Counted from the stretch's first letter, positions 41,975 to 51,645 are shown. The stretch is 64,000 nt of DNA from Oceanimonas marisflavi (GCF_003049725.1 NZ_QAGM01000012.1:1-64000), one strand, 5' to 3'. Program-made: numbers and translations. Notes: a model not told the origin generated them from the letters alone.

Positions 41975-42769
41975 ATGAGCAAAATCACCACCGCCCGGCT
42001 GCAGGCCATGAAGCAGGCCGGAGAAAAGATCGCCATGATCACCGCCTACGACGCCACCTTTGCCACCCTGTTTGAACAGGCCGGCGTGCACGCCATTCTG
42101 ATTGGCGACTCCCTCGGTATGGTGCTGCAGGGTGAAAGCAGCACCCTGGGGGTGACCGTGGACAATATAGCCTATCACACCCTTTGCGTCGCCAATGGCT
42201 GCGAAAAAGCATTCATCGTCGCCGATATGCCCTTTATGAGCTATAGCACTCCCGAGCAGGCCTGCGCCAATGCCGCCGCCCTGATGCGCGCCGGCGCTCA
42301 TATGGTGAAGCTGGAAGGGGGCGACTGGCTGACCGACACAGTGCAGCAACTCACCCGCCAGGGCGTGCCGGTATGCGGCCATCTGGGCCTGACCCCCCAG
42401 TCGGTGCATGTGTTCGGCGGTTTCAAGCTGCAGGGCCGCGAAGCCGACCAGGCCGAGCAGATCAAGCATCACGCCAGGGCGCTGGAAGCGGCCGGCATTC
42501 AGCTGCTGGTGCTGGAATGTGTGCCCAGCCCGCTTGCCGCCGACATCAGCCGCATGCTGTCGATTCCGGTGATTGGCATCGGCGCCGGCGCCGATACCGA
42601 TGGTCAGGTGCTGGTGATGCAGGACGCCCTGGGCCTGACCTCCGGTTATGTGCCCAAATTCACCAAGAACTTTCTGGCCGACAGCGGCAATGTAAAGGCC
42701 GCTATCGAGACCTATGTGGCCGAAGTGGCCGAGGGCCGTTTTCCCGGCCCCGAGCACAGCTTTAACTGA
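41975..42769 (+). CDS. panB: 3-methyl-2-oxobutanoate hydroxymethyltransferase
   Basis: 264 residues (E. coli: 264). Transfers a one-carbon unit to alpha-ketoisovalerate, first committed pantothenate step. [31 protein letters not shown] (Mg site) and the [10 protein letters not shown] catalytic region with [10 protein letters not shown] are present. AGGAAA lies 8 nt before the ATG. Confidence 0.97.
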   Translation: MSKITTARLQAMKQAGEKIAMITAYDATFATLFEQAGVHAILIGDSLGMVLQGESSTLGVTVDNIAYHTLCVANGCEKAFIVADMPFMSYSTPEQACANAAALMRAGAHMVKLEGGDWLTDTVQQLTRQGVPVCGHLGLTPQSVHVFGGFKLQGREADQAEQIKHHARALEAAGIQLLVLECVPSPLAADISRMLSIPVIGIGAGADTDGQVLVMQDALGLTSGYVPKFTKNFLADSGNVKAAIETYVAEVAEGRFPGPEHSFN

Positions 42770-42778
42770 GGAATTGCC

Positions 42779-43624
42779 ATGCAACTGGTCAGCACCATTG
42801 AACCGCTGAGAGCCACCATTACCGAATGGCGCCGCGCCGGCCTGCGCATCGGCTTTGTGCCCACCATGGGCAACCTGCACAACGGTCATCTGGAGCTGGT
42901 GCGCCGGGCCCGTGAAACAGCCGACCGGGTGGTGGTGAGCATTTTCGTCAACCCCCTGCAGTTCGACCGGGCCGCCGATCTGGACGCCTACCCGCGCACC
43001 CTGGAGCAGGATTGCGAGCGTCTTGGAGAACTGGCGGAGCTGGTATTTACCCCCACCCCGGATCTGATGTACCCCAACGGTCAGCAGCAGCAGACCAAGG
43101 TCAGCGTGCCCGGAGTGTCGGAAGTACTGGAAGGCGCCCTGCGCCCGGGCCACTTCGACGGTGTGAGCACTGTGGTGTGCAAACTGTTCAATCTGGTACA
43201 GCCCGACCTGGCCTGCTTTGGCGAAAAGGACTACCAGCAGCTGGCGCTGATCCGTAAAATGACCGTCGATCTGAACCTGCCGGTGGAGATTATCGGCGTG
43301 CCTACCGTGCGCGCCGAGGACGGCCTGGCGCTGAGCTCCCGTAACGGTTATCTGACCGAAGCCGAACGGGCCCTGGCGCCGGAACTGGCCGCCACCATGA
43401 ACTGGCTGGCACAGCGGCTGGCCGCCGGCGAACGGGATCTGGCACAACTGGCCGCCGATGGCCGTGCCCGGCTGGATCAGGCCGGCTTTCGCACCGACGG
43501 CATCGACATGGTGGATGCCGACACCCTGACCGGGCTTACCGGAGAAAGCCGGGCGGTGGTGATTCTAATGGCCGCCTTTCTGGGCAAGGCCAGACTGATC
43601 GACAACCAGGTGGTGACACTTTAG
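42779..43624 (+). CDS. panC: Pantothenate synthetase
   Basis: 281 residues (E. coli: 283). ATP-dependent condensation of pantoate and beta-alanine. The nucleotide motif [13 protein letters not shown], the [10 protein letters not shown] pantoate contact, [10 protein letters not shown] and LSSRNGYL (KMSKS-like) are all present. Nine nt after panB. Confidence 0.97.
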   Translation: MQLVSTIEPLRATITEWRRAGLRIGFVPTMGNLHNGHLELVRRARETADRVVVSIFVNPLQFDRAADLDAYPRTLEQDCERLGELAELVFTPTPDLMYPNGQQQQTKVSVPGVSEVLEGALRPGHFDGVSTVVCKLFNLVQPDLACFGEKDYQQLALIRKMTVDLNLPVEIIGVPTVRAEDGLALSSRNGYLTEAERALAPELAATMNWLAQRLAAGERDLAQLAADGRARLDQAGFRTDGIDMVDADTLTGLTGESRAVVILMAAFLGKARLIDNQVVTL

Positions 43625-43758
43625 ATCACCACTGTTTTTTGGCAGGATAGCCGGCGGGAATTTCCCGTCCCGGGCTCCAGCGTCAGCACCCTGGCCATAT
43701 GAGCCCGTTCATCCCGCCCTTTACGCCTCCAAGGCGGTAACAACGGAGACAAGTGAAC

Positions 43759-44145
43759 ATGGACATGCAACGCATCATGCTCAGGGGCAAGCTGCACCAG
43801 GCCCGGGTAACTCACGCCGAGCTCAACTACGAAGGCTCCTGCGCCATCGACCAGGATCTGCTGGACGCGGTGAACATTCGTGAATACGAGCAGATCGACA
43901 TTTATAACATCGAGAACGGCGAGCGTTTTCACACCTACGCCATTTCCGGCGAGCGGGGCTCGAAAATGATCTCCCTGAACGGCGCCGCCGCCCGCAAGGC
44001 CGCCGTGGGTGATCGCATCATCATCTGCGCCTATGCGCCCATGAGCGAGCAGCAGATCGAGTCCTACGACCCGAACCTGGTCTATCTGGACGCCGATAAC
44101 AACATAGTGCGCACCAGCAAGAACATTCCGCTGCAACTGGCCTGA
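43759..44145 (+). CDS. panD: Aspartate 1-decarboxylase (proenzyme)
   Basis: 128 residues from the ATG used. Makes beta-alanine for PanC using a pyruvoyl group formed by self-cleavage at the Gly-Ser bond in [29 protein letters not shown] aligns with the E. coli N-terminus. Three starts are in frame: GTG at 43753 (4 nt from GGAG), ATG at 43759 (10 nt) and ATG at 43765, which would give the 126-aa E. coli length. Unlike panBC it is separated from panC by about 130 nt that I could not explain beyond a short CGGGAATTTCCCG dyad. Confidence 0.94.
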   Translation: MDMQRIMLRGKLHQARVTHAELNYEGSCAIDQDLLDAVNIREYEQIDIYNIENGERFHTYAISGERGSKMISLNGAAARKAAVGDRIIICAYAPMSEQQIESYDPNLVYLDADNNIVRTSKNIPLQLA

Positions 44146-44172
44146 TCGCCGGCTTTCACCGCAGTAAACAAC

Positions 44173-44200
44173 AAAAGGCAGCCAACTGGCTGCCTTTTTT
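44173..44200 (+). terminator. Rho-independent terminator after panD
   Basis: Stem AAAAGGCAGCCA / TGGCTGCCTTTT, followed by TT, about 28 nt after panD. Confidence 0.9.
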
Positions 44201-44227
44201 ACTTACAACGGTTTATATCAATCGGCC

Positions 44228-44318
44228 TGTAGGCGCCGCTTTAGCTGGCGCAAACCTGAAGGCGACTGTGTATTAATGGCCTGTTACACAGGCCCTGCCA
44301 ACTAAAGTGGCAGCTACA
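44228..44318. repeat. REP-doublet-like element (family 2), full copy 2
   Basis: 91 bp: TGTAGGCGCCGCTTTAGCTGGCGC on the left and GCCAACTAAAGTGGCAGCTACA on the right are inverted units around GGCCTGTTACACAGGCC. It is in reverse orientation to the 25819 copy. It sits between the panD terminator and the stop of convergent yadH. Confidence 0.87.
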
Positions 44319-44344
44319 GAATACCGCCATCAGAAGGCTCTTAC

Positions 44345-45118
44345 TCAATGCCGCAGGCCGCGGCCGGTGTGGATCAGGTACCAGGCGGCAGTGTAGAAGG
44401 CGGCGATAAAGCACAGAATAATGCCGTAAGCCACGGTCAGGGGCACGTCGGTGATGCCCAGAAAGCCGTAGCGAAAGGCGTTCACCATATAGAGCACCGG
44501 GTTGGCATGGGACACCCCCTGCCAGAAGCCGGGCAGCAGCTCGATGGAGTAAAACACGCCCCCCAGGTAGGTAAGCGGGGTCAGCACAAAGGTGGGAATA
44601 ATGCTGATGTCGTCAAAGGTGCGGGCAAAAATGGCGTTGAGCAGCCCGGCCAGGGAAAACAGCACGGCGGTGAGGAACACGGTGACCACCACGCTGAACA
44701 GGTGACTCACCTGCAGATCGACGAAAAACAGCGACACCAGGCTGACGATCAGCCCCACCAGCAGGCCGCGCACCACGCCACCGCCCACATAGCCGGCGAT
44801 GATCACATAGGTGGGCACCGGCGCCACCAGCAGCTCTTCCACGTTGCGCTGAAACTTGCTGCTGAAAAACGACGAGGCCACGTTAGAATAGGAGTTGGTG
44901 ATCACCGACATCATGATAAGGCCGGGCACGATAAAGGCCATGTAGGAATAACCGCCCATCTCGCCGATACGGCTGCCGATCAGGTTGCCGAATATTACGA
45001 AATACAGGGTCATGGTAATGGCCGGCGGCACCAGGGTCTGCACCCAGATACGGGTAAAACGCACGATTTCCCGGTGCAGTATGCTTTTAAAGGCGATGTA
45101 ATACTGTCTGGCGCTCAT
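44345..45118 (-). CDS. yadH: ABC-2 type exporter permease, YadH-like
   Basis: A 257-residue integral membrane protein with six predicted helices and the ABC-2 signature region (GFWQGVSHANPVLYMVNAFRYGFLG). It should form the channel for the YadG ATPase, whose stop overlaps its start by 4 nt. Substrate unknown. In E. coli yadGH also lie between hpt/can and panD. Confidence 0.9.
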   Translation of the reverse strand: MSARQYYIAFKSILHREIVRFTRIWVQTLVPPAITMTLYFVIFGNLIGSRIGEMGGYSYMAFIVPGLIMMSVITNSYSNVASSFFSSKFQRNVEELLVAPVPTYVIIAGYVGGGVVRGLLVGLIVSLVSLFFVDLQVSHLFSVVVTVFLTAVLFSLAGLLNAIFARTFDDISIIPTFVLTPLTYLGGVFYSIELLPGFWQGVSHANPVLYMVNAFRYGFLGITDVPLTVAYGIILCFIAAFYTAAWYLIHTGRGLRH

Positions 45119-46035
45119 GCTTTTCTCCCCTGCTCCACCAGTGTCACGAACAATTCTTCCAGCCGGTTGGCTTTGTTGCGCATGCTCAGCACGCGAATGC
45201 CCTGCTCGTTGAGCTGGTCAAACACGCCATTGAGCCCCTGCTCCTTTTTCACTTCCACTTCCAGGGTGTGGTCGTCCACCATCTGCCAGTTAAAGCCCGA
45301 CAGAAAGGGCTCCCGGCAGTCGGCGGCCAGATCGAGAATAAAGGTTTCCACATTGAGCTTGCCCAGCAACCCCTTCATGGTGGTGTTTTCCACCAGCCGG
45401 CCCTTGTCGATGATGCCGATATGGCGGCACAGCATCTCGGCCTCTTCCAGATAATGGGTGGTAAGGATGATGGTGATGCCCTGGCGGTTGATTTCCTTGA
45501 GGAAGTCCCACATGGCCCGGCGAATTTCAATATCCACCCCGGCAGTGGGCTCATCCAGGATCAGCAGTTTGGGCTGGTGCATCAGGGCACGGGCGATCAT
45601 CAGCCGGCGTTTCATGCCGCCGGACAGGGTGCGCGCCGGCAGATCCCGCTTGTCCCACAAATCCAGTTGCTTGAGGTAACGCTCGGCCCGCACCAGCGCT
45701 TCCTTGCGCTCCACCCCGTAGAGACCAGCCTGGTTGACCACGATTTGCCGTACCTTTTCAAACTGGTTGAAGTTGAACTCCTGGGGCACCAGGCCGATGC
45801 AGGACTTGGCCTGCTCCAGCTCGGTATCGATGTCGTGGCCAAACACGCGAACAGAGCCGCCGCTCTTGTTTACCAGTGAAGAAATAATACCTATGGTGGT
45901 GGACTTGCCGGCGCCGTTGGGGCCGAGCAGGGCGTAGAAGTCCCCCGCCTCCACGCCGAGATCAATGCCCTTGAGCGCTTCCACGCCGCCGGCGTAGGTT
46001 TTACGCAGCCCGGCGATCTCCAGTGCTTTGGTCAT
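45115..46035 (-). CDS. yadG: ABC exporter ATP-binding protein, YadG-like
   Basis: A 306-residue ATPase. Walker A is GPNGAGKST, the signature is LSGGMKRR, and LLILDEPTAGVD is Walker B. Starts at MTKALEIAGLRKTYAGG; the 15 upstream codons run through the hpt terminator hairpin and are excluded. Precedes yadH with coupled translation. Confidence 0.92.
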   Translation of the reverse strand: MTKALEIAGLRKTYAGGVEALKGIDLGVEAGDFYALLGPNGAGKSTTIGIISSLVNKSGGSVRVFGHDIDTELEQAKSCIGLVPQEFNFNQFEKVRQIVVNQAGLYGVERKEALVRAERYLKQLDLWDKRDLPARTLSGGMKRRLMIARALMHQPKLLILDEPTAGVDIEIRRAMWDFLKEINRQGITIILTTHYLEEAEMLCRHIGIIDKGRLVENTTMKGLLGKLNVETFILDLAADCREPFLSGFNWQMVDDHTLEVEVKKEQGLNGVFDQLNEQGIRVLSMRNKANRLEELFVTLVEQGRKA

Positions 46036-46049
46036 GTGTGCTCCCAATG

Positions 46050-46083
46050 AAAAACATATGCCTGGGCAGGGACCAGGCATATG
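46050..46083 (-). terminator. Terminator after hpt
   Basis: 11-bp stem CATATGCCTGG / CCAGGCATATG with a 7-nt loop. On the minus strand it is followed by TTTTTC. It lies between hpt and yadG, which share a strand. Confidence 0.85.
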
Positions 46084-46116
46084 AAGAGAAATAATGATAA
46101 TAAAACAGCGGGAATC

Positions 46117-46647
46117 TTACTCCAGCGGCACCACCTTGCCGATATAGGGCAGGTTGCGGTACAGCTGGGCATAGTCGATGCCGTAACCTACCACGAATTC
46201 GTCGGGAATGGTAAAGCCCACCCAGTCTACCGGCACCTGCACCTCACGCCGCTCGGGCTTGTCGAGCAGGGTGCAGATGGTGAGCGAGGCTGGGTTGCGC
46301 AGGGTCAGTATTTCCTTCACCTTGCTCAGGGTGTAACCGGTGTCGATGATGTCTTCCACAATCAGCACGTGCTTGCCGTGGATCTCGTCGTCCAGATCCT
46401 TGAGGATGCGCACATCCCGGTTGCTGTCCATGCTGTTGCCGTAGCTGGAGGCGGTCATAAAGTCGAGCCGCACCGGCATCGTGAGCTGGCGGCACAGATC
46501 GGACATAAAGATGCAGGAGCCCCGCAGCAAGCCCACCATGACCACTTCGTCGACGCCCTGATAGTGGGTGTTAATCTGTTCGCCCAGGGCCTGAGTTCTG
46601 GCATTGACCTCTTCGGTGCCGATCAGCACATCCACTCGGTGTTTCAT
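46117..46647 (-). CDS. hpt: Hypoxanthine phosphoribosyltransferase
   Basis: A 176-residue purine salvage enzyme (E. coli Hpt: 178). The PRPP-binding loop is [14 protein letters not shown], and [17 protein letters not shown] and [15 protein letters not shown] are family features. The ATG follows GGAGCAGTAAT. Separated by a terminator from yadG. The E. coli neighbour can (carbonic anhydrase) is absent here. Confidence 0.95.
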   Translation of the reverse strand: MKHRVDVLIGTEEVNARTQALGEQINTHYQGVDEVVMVGLLRGSCIFMSDLCRQLTMPVRLDFMTASSYGNSMDSNRDVRILKDLDDEIHGKHVLIVEDIIDTGYTLSKVKEILTLRNPASLTICTLLDKPERREVQVPVDWVGFTIPDEFVVGYGIDYAQLYRNLPYIGKVVPLE

Positions 46648-46775
46648 TATTACTGCTCCGTTCGGGTAAATAACACCCGGCTGTGATTAAAGCCGTATTT
46701 TAGCGGAATTCCCAAACCTGTGCACAAACGCGGATACGCAGCGCGAAGCATCAGTGCGGTTGCGCTACCGGCATT

Positions 46776-46865
46776 TGTAGCTGCCACTTTAGTCGGCAGG
46801 GCCTGCAACGCAGGCCATTCTGACCGGATCGCATGCTGTTTCCGCCAGCTAAAGCGGCGGCTACA
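46776..46865. repeat. REP-doublet-like element (family 2), full copy 3
   Basis: 90 bp: TGTAGCTGCCACTTTAGTCGGCAG and CCGCCAGCTAAAGCGGCGGCTACA at the ends, with GGGCCTGCAACGCAGGCC in between. Same orientation as the 25819 copy. Just upstream (46747-46762) GCGAAGCATCAGTGCGGTTG looks like a decayed family 1 arm. It lies between hpt and ubiX. Confidence 0.87.
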
Positions 46866-46877
46866 AGGCTTCTAGCT

Positions 46878-47504
46878 TCACTCTGATCCGTAGCCCCAGC
46901 GGCTGACCAGATCCTGATCCACACCCAGATGATCCAGGATCCGCGCCACCATAAAGTTCACCAGATCGTCGATCGTTTTCGGCTGATGATAAAAGCCAGG
47001 CGCTGCGGGCATGATGGTCACCCCCATGCGCGCCAGTTTGAGCAGATTTTCCAGGTGGATCTCCGATAACGGCGACTCGCGGGGCACCAGGATCAACTGA
47101 CCCTTTTCCTTGATCACCACGTCGGCAGCGCGCTCGATCAGGTTGTCGGATGCACCGCTGGCAATGGAGGCCACCGTGCCCATGGAGCAGGGGCAAATCA
47201 CCATGCGCCTGGCCGCCCCCGAGCCCGAGGCCACCGGCGAGAACCATTCTTCCTTGCCGTAGGCGCGAATTTGTCCGGGCGCGGCGCCGTAGCGTTCACA
47301 CAGATAGGCGGCCAGCTGTTCCGGCTTGCCCGGCCACTGTTCGCCCTGTTCGGTGGCCAGCACCACCCGGGCGGCACCGGACACCAGCAGGTGCACCTGC
47401 ATGCCGGCCTTTACCAGACACTGCAGCAGCGCCAGCGCATAAGGGGCCCCTGAAGCGCCGCTCAGGGCCAGGGTAATTTGTTGTTCACGGGCATACTCAG
47501 CCAT
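46878..47504 (-). CDS. ubiX: Flavin prenyltransferase UbiX
   Basis: A 208-residue enzyme that makes prenylated FMN, the cofactor of UbiD in ubiquinone synthesis. [17 protein letters not shown] is the FMN site. Further family segments are [25 protein letters not shown] and [20 protein letters not shown]. Starts at MAEYAREQQ, overlapping mpl by 8 nt; 15 in-frame codons upstream are excluded. The mpl-ubiX pairing is common in related gammaproteobacteria. Confidence 0.95.
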   Translation of the reverse strand: MAEYAREQQITLALSGASGAPYALALLQCLVKAGMQVHLLVSGAARVVLATEQGEQWPGKPEQLAAYLCERYGAAPGQIRAYGKEEWFSPVASGSGAARRMVICPCSMGTVASIASGASDNLIERAADVVIKEKGQLILVPRESPLSEIHLENLLKLARMGVTIMPAAPGFYHQPKTIDDLVNFMVARILDHLGVDQDLVSRWGYGSE

Positions 47505-48855
47505 GGGCCACCTCCAGCGCCGCCAGCAGCTTGCCGTGAATACCGCCAAAGCCGCCGTTGCTCATGATAAGAATTTCATCACCGGCCCCGGCCTCGCTCA
47601 CCAGGGCGGCAATCAGCGCATTGAGGTCGTCAAACACTCGGCCTTGCGGGCAACTCCCGGCCACCGCCTGCAGATCCCACTCCAGGTCCGGCGGCTGAAA
47701 CAGGTAAGTGGCATCGGCCTGTTGCAGCGACTCGGCCAGCTCTTGCTGGTGTACGCCCATTTTCATGGTGTTGGAACGGGGCTCCAGCACCGCCAGCACT
47801 CTGGCGCCTTCGCTGCGGGCCCTGAGGCCGGCCAGGGTGGTGGCAATGGCGGTGGGATGATGGGCAAAGTCGTCCCACACGCGAATGCCGGCCACCTCGC
47901 CCTTTTGCTCCATGCGCCGTTTGGGCGGTACAAAGCCGCACAGGGCGGCGATGCCGTCCGCCACCGGCACCCCGGCATGACGGGAGGCGGCCAGCGCCAT
48001 CAGGCCGTTGTTGACGTTATGCAGCCCCATGCAGGGCCAGTGCACCTCCCCTGCCCGCTCACCGTCGAGCCAGACCGCAAAGCGGCTGCCGTCGGCGGCC
48101 AGCAGCTCGGCGCGCCAGAGGCCGCCTTCCCCCACATATTCCACCTCGCTCCAGCAGCCCATGTCCTTTACCTGTTCCAGCGCCGGTGTGTGAGTGGGCA
48201 TCAGGATCCGGCCATGACCGGGCACCATGCGCAGCAGATGATGAAACTGCCGCTGGATCGCCGCCAGATCGGGAAAGATATCCGCATGATCAAACTCGAG
48301 GTTGTTGAGGATCAGGGTGCTGGGACGGTAGTGCACAAACTTGGATCGCTTGTCGAAAAAGGCGCTGTCGTACTCGTCCGCCTCGATCACAAAGAACGGG
48401 GCCTCACCCAGACGGGCGGACACCTCAAAGTTGCCGGGTACACCGCCGATCAGAAAGCCGGGGCTGAGGCCACAGTCTTCAAGAATATGGGCCAGCATGC
48501 CGGAGGTGGTGGTTTTGCCGTGAGTACCGGCCACCGCCAGCACCCAGCGGTCCTGCAATACATGCTCCAGCAACCACTGAGGGCCTGAGGTATAGGGAAT
48601 GCGCCGGTTGAGCACGGCCTCCACACAGGGGTTGCCCCGGCTCATGGCGTTGCCGATCACCACCAGATCCGGACAGGGATCCAGCTGGGAAGGATCATAG
48701 CCTTCGATCAGTTTGATCCCCTGCTGTTCCAGCTGGGTGCTCATGGGCGGGTAAACGTTGGCGTCGCTGCCGGTAACCTGGTAGCCAAGCTGGCGGGCCA
48801 GCAGCGCCAGTCCGCCCATAAAGGTGCCACAGATACCGAGAATATGAATGTGCAT
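47497..48855 (-). CDS. mpl: UDP-N-acetylmuramate:L-alanyl-gamma-D-glutamyl-meso-diaminopimelate ligase
   Basis: A 452-residue Mur-ligase-family recycling enzyme that joins recovered murein tripeptide to UDP-MurNAc. It starts [31 protein letters not shown] is the ATP P-loop, and [10 protein letters not shown] is the third Mur domain motif. Length matches E. coli Mpl (457). Divergent from ppa, upstream partner of ubiX. Confidence 0.96.
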   Translation of the reverse strand: MHIHILGICGTFMGGLALLARQLGYQVTGSDANVYPPMSTQLEQQGIKLIEGYDPSQLDPCPDLVVIGNAMSRGNPCVEAVLNRRIPYTSGPQWLLEHVLQDRWVLAVAGTHGKTTTSGMLAHILEDCGLSPGFLIGGVPGNFEVSARLGEAPFFVIEADEYDSAFFDKRSKFVHYRPSTLILNNLEFDHADIFPDLAAIQRQFHHLLRMVPGHGRILMPTHTPALEQVKDMGCWSEVEYVGEGGLWRAELLAADGSRFAVWLDGERAGEVHWPCMGLHNVNNGLMALAASRHAGVPVADGIAALCGFVPPKRRMEQKGEVAGIRVWDDFAHHPTAIATTLAGLRARSEGARVLAVLEPRSNTMKMGVHQQELAESLQQADATYLFQPPDLEWDLQAVAGSCPQGRVFDDLNALIAALVSEAGAGDEILIMSNGGFGGIHGKLLAALEVAHG

Positions 48856-48920
48856 AGGCTGCCTTCGGCATGAATAAATGCGGCCATTCTAGCAACCTGC
48901 CGGCTCTTTGGGCACTGCTC

Positions 48921-48950
48921 TGGTGATTGATGCGACAGCCCGGTTATAAT
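48921..48950 (+). promoter_or_regulatory. Candidate ppa promoter
   Basis: A consensus -10 TATAAT (48945-48950) about 105 nt before the ppa ATG, with a weak -35 TGGTGA (48921-48926) at 18 bp. Confidence 0.45.
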
Positions 48951-49054
48951 GCAGGCCACACATCGCCGTCAGCCATTTGTATAACAGATGCAAAGCGGCC
49001 ACGATGGTACACTCGATTTACAATTCCGTTACTGACTATCTACAAGGAAACGTC

Positions 49055-49585
49055 ATGAGCCTGAACCTGGTACCGGCCGGTAAGAGCCTGCCCGAAGATA
49101 TCTATGTTGTTATCGAAATTCCCCAGAACGCCGATCCCATCAAGTATGAAGTGGACAAGGACACCGGCGCCGTGTTCGTGGACCGTTTCATGGCCACTCC
49201 CATGTTCTACCCCTGCAACTACGGCTATGTAAACCAGACCCTGTCTCTGGATGGCGACCCGGTAGACGTGCTGGTACCCACCCCGCACCCGCTGGTGCCC
49301 GGCTCCGTGATCCGCTGCCGTCCGGTAGGCGTGCTGAAGATGACCGACGAGTCCGGTGAAGACGCCAAGGTAATCGCCGTTCCCCACAGCAAGCTGACCA
49401 AGGAATACGATCACATTCAGGACATCAATGATGTGCCCGAGCTGCTCAAGGCCCAGATCAAGCACTTCTTCGAGCGCTACAAGGAGCTGGAAGCGGGCAA
49501 GTGGGTGAAGGTAGACGGCTGGGAAGACAAGGCCGCCGCCGAAGCCGAAATTCTGGCCTCTGCCGAGCGTCATAACAAAGGCTGA
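49055..49585 (+). CDS. ppa: Inorganic pyrophosphatase
   Basis: A 176-residue soluble family I pyrophosphatase (E. coli: 176). The metal-binding cluster DGDPVDVLV and the YNYG-like [11 protein letters not shown] segment are present. Starts at [15 protein letters not shown] after CAAGGAAACGTC; the 26 open codons upstream are excluded. Monocistronic, with a strong terminator. Confidence 0.97.
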   Translation: MSLNLVPAGKSLPEDIYVVIEIPQNADPIKYEVDKDTGAVFVDRFMATPMFYPCNYGYVNQTLSLDGDPVDVLVPTPHPLVPGSVIRCRPVGVLKMTDESGEDAKVIAVPHSKLTKEYDHIQDINDVPELLKAQIKHFFERYKELEAGKWVKVDGWEDKAAAEAEILASAERHNKG

Positions 49586-49603
49586 ATTCATCGCCTTTGA
49601 AAC

Positions 49604-49633
49604 AAAAAAAGAGCACCCAGGTGCTCTTTTTTT
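49604..49633 (+). terminator. Rho-independent terminator after ppa
   Basis: Perfect palindrome GAGCACCCAGGTGCTC flanked by A7 and T7 runs, 20 nt after the ppa stop. Confidence 0.93.
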
Positions 49634-49721
49634 GTATTCGCGGCGGTCAGCCGGCCTTTAACTTACATTTGACCATTAAGCCCGCTCGGACCTGATGGTG
49701 ACGGTGAGTTGACCGGTTGCC

Positions 49722-49808
49722 CTATATCATGATGGCCAGGATCCCGAGGCTTGAGACATAGCCGATGAACAGAAGCAACCAAGTCATCCTGGACTTGTCT
49801 TTTTGCAT
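49722..49808 (-). CDS. Small 28-residue single-pass membrane peptide (unrecognised)
   Basis: ATG at 49806-49808 on the minus strand, stop TAG at 49722-49724. The peptide begins MQKDKSRMTW (positively charged) and continues as one hydrophobic helix, LLLFIGYVSSLGILAIMI, reaching the C-terminus. GGGAG lies 6 nt before the ATG. It is too short for usual gene callers. It lies alone between ppa and cysG on the cysG strand, with an A/T-rich upstream region (49830-49905) that contains TTGTGA and TAATTA promoter-like elements. Charge pattern (N-in), ribosome site and isolation support a real small membrane protein, but I know no named homologue. Confidence 0.5.
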   Translation of the reverse strand: MQKDKSRMTWLLLFIGYVSSLGILAIMI

Positions 49809-49932
49809 TCGGTGCTCCCTTCGAAATTGCAGTCAAATGTTAACATGATGAAAACATAATTAACAACCGGATTTATGTCACAAATTTAAAATAGATCCTG
49901 CAGATCCCGCGAAAAACAGATATCAGTAACAA

Positions 49933-49965
49933 CACGGCCCGGCCATACAAAATGGCCGGGCCGTG
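49933..49965 (-). terminator. Hairpin downstream of cysG, probable terminator
   Basis: 13-bp stem CACGGCCCGGCCA / TGGCCGGGCCGTG with a 7-nt loop, 22 nt after the cysG stop. The following T-run on the minus strand is weak (TTGTT), so termination efficiency is uncertain. Confidence 0.65.
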
Positions 49966-49987
49966 CAGACACAAGGAGAAAACGCGT

Positions 49988-51388
49988 TTAACCGCAACGT
50001 TCGAGCGGCAGCTCCGCCATCTCACCGCCGGTATTAAACCAGGCCAGGCTGTCTGCCAGGCTGGCCACAGAGCCAATCACCATCAGCGCCGGGCTTTCCA
50101 CTCGCGTGGCAAGTGTGCTCAGCTCGTTAAGCACACCGCGCACCACTTTCTGCTGTTGGGTGGTGCCCCGCTCGATCAGCGCCACCGGAGTATCGGCACT
50201 CAGACCGTGCTCCAGCAAGCGCTGCTGAATATGACCGGAGCGCATCAGCCCCATGTAGATCACCAGGGTCTGACGACCACTGGCCAGGCTGGCCCAGTCC
50301 GGCTCTTCGCCATTTTTCTTGCAGTGACCGGTAATAAACACCGCGCTCTGGGCATGATCCCTGTGAGTCAGCGGAATGCCCGCATAGGCGGTGGCGCCGG
50401 CGGCAGCGGTGATGCCCGGCACCACCTGATAGCGAATGCCCGCCGCCACCAGGGTCTCGAGTTCTTCCGCGCCGCGGCCAAACATAAAGGGATCGCCGCC
50501 CTTGAGCCGCACCACCCGCTTGCCTGCCAGCGCATGATCCACCAGCAGCTGATTGATCTGATCCTGAGGCACGCTGTGATTGCCCGCCTTTTTGCCCACC
50601 GGGATCCGCTCCGCCTCCGGGCGGATCAACGCCATGATCTCGTCGGACACCAGCTGATCGTACAGCACCACATCGGCCTTCTGCAGTTCATTCAGCGCCT
50701 TGATCGTCAGCAGTCCTGAATCCCCAGGACCGGCGCCCACCAGGATCACTTCACCGCTGGAAGGCTGCTGCACCTCCTGCTGCAACCACTTTTCCGCTGC
50801 CGCCAGGTTGCCGTGCTGCAGAAAGGCATTCAGCGTACTGTCGTCCTGAGTCCGGGCCCAAAACCGGCGACGCTCATCGCTGCTACCCAGGGTGTTTTTC
50901 ACCCGCTGACGCAGACGCCCGGCCACTTCCGCCAGCGCTCCCCAGTGAGATGGCAGCAGGGCGTCGATCCGGGCCCGTAGCAGCCGGGCCAGCCAGGGCG
51001 CCTTGCCCCCGGTGCTGAGCGCCACCTGCAGCGGAAAGCGCTCCACCACGGACGGGAAGATCACCGCCGAGCGCTTGCTGTCGTCGGCCTTGTTGACCAG
51101 AATGCCGCGCTGGTTGGCGAGCTGATATACCCGGGCATTGACTTCCGCACTGTCGGTGGCGGTCACCACCAGAAAGCGACCGTCCAGGTGAGCTTCGTCA
51201 AAGGAGTCCTGCAGCCACTCAAAGGCGGGCAGCTGTTCCTTCAGCTCGGCACAGAGCTCAGGGGCCACCACGGTCAGCCGGGCTCCCCGGGACAGCAGCA
51301 GCCGGGCCTTGCGGGCGGCCACGGCGCCACCGCCCACTACCAGGCAGGGACGTTGTTCAATGCTGATAAAAAGAGGCAGGTGTTCCAT
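49988..51388 (-). CDS. cysG: Siroheme synthase CysG (methyltransferase/dehydrogenase/ferrochelatase)
   Basis: A 466-residue trifunctional enzyme that makes siroheme, the sulfite reductase cofactor, from uroporphyrinogen III. The N-terminal CysGB half starts MEHLPLFISIEQRPCLVVGGGAVAARKA (NAD site) and has STGGKAPWLARLLR. The C-terminal CysGA half is a SUMT: VGAGPGDSGLLTIKALNEL, YDQLVS and RLKGGDPFMFGRGAEE. GGAG is 7 nt before the ATG. Same strand as cysJIH but 512 nt downstream, across two repeats; a weak TATAGT -10 at 51421-51426 may give it its own promoter. Confidence 0.96.
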   Translation of the reverse strand: MEHLPLFISIEQRPCLVVGGGAVAARKARLLLSRGARLTVVAPELCAELKEQLPAFEWLQDSFDEAHLDGRFLVVTATDSAEVNARVYQLANQRGILVNKADDSKRSAVIFPSVVERFPLQVALSTGGKAPWLARLLRARIDALLPSHWGALAEVAGRLRQRVKNTLGSSDERRRFWARTQDDSTLNAFLQHGNLAAAEKWLQQEVQQPSSGEVILVGAGPGDSGLLTIKALNELQKADVVLYDQLVSDEIMALIRPEAERIPVGKKAGNHSVPQDQINQLLVDHALAGKRVVRLKGGDPFMFGRGAEELETLVAAGIRYQVVPGITAAAGATAYAGIPLTHRDHAQSAVFITGHCKKNGEEPDWASLASGRQTLVIYMGLMRSGHIQQRLLEHGLSADTPVALIERGTTQQQKVVRGVLNELSTLATRVESPALMVIGSVASLADSLAWFNTGGEMAELPLERCG

Positions 51389-51581
51389 GGCCGGCTCCGC
51401 GAATAACGATAGACAGGCTAACTATAAACCGCGGGGCATATAGCCACATAATAATAAAAAATGATTTTTTATGCCTTTAACGCATTAGGGGTGTCTGCAG
51501 CTCCGCATGACGGTCGGACAAAGGCATGCATTCCCACGCAGATCGTAGGAACGAGTAATTCCATTTCGAGGCCGGAGTTTT

Positions 51582-51622
51582 GGCCTGTTTCACAGGCCCC
51601 GCCAACTAAAGTGGCGGCTACA
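51582..51622. repeat. Half copy of the REP-doublet-like element (family 2)
   Basis: GGCCTGTTTCACAGGCC followed by CCGCCAACTAAAGTGGCGGCTACA reproduces the centre and right half of the 44228 copy. The left half is missing. Adjacent to family 1 copy F, so two repeat families have landed in the same cysH-cysG gap. Confidence 0.75.
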
Positions 51623-51645
51623 AAAGCGCTTAAAAGGGAGGACAA

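Noticed and set aside
43625-43758. Attenuator, riboswitch or extra gene in the panC-panD gap
   Set aside because: Only a short CGGGAATTTCCCG dyad is visible; no open frame, T-run hairpin or known riboswitch core was found.
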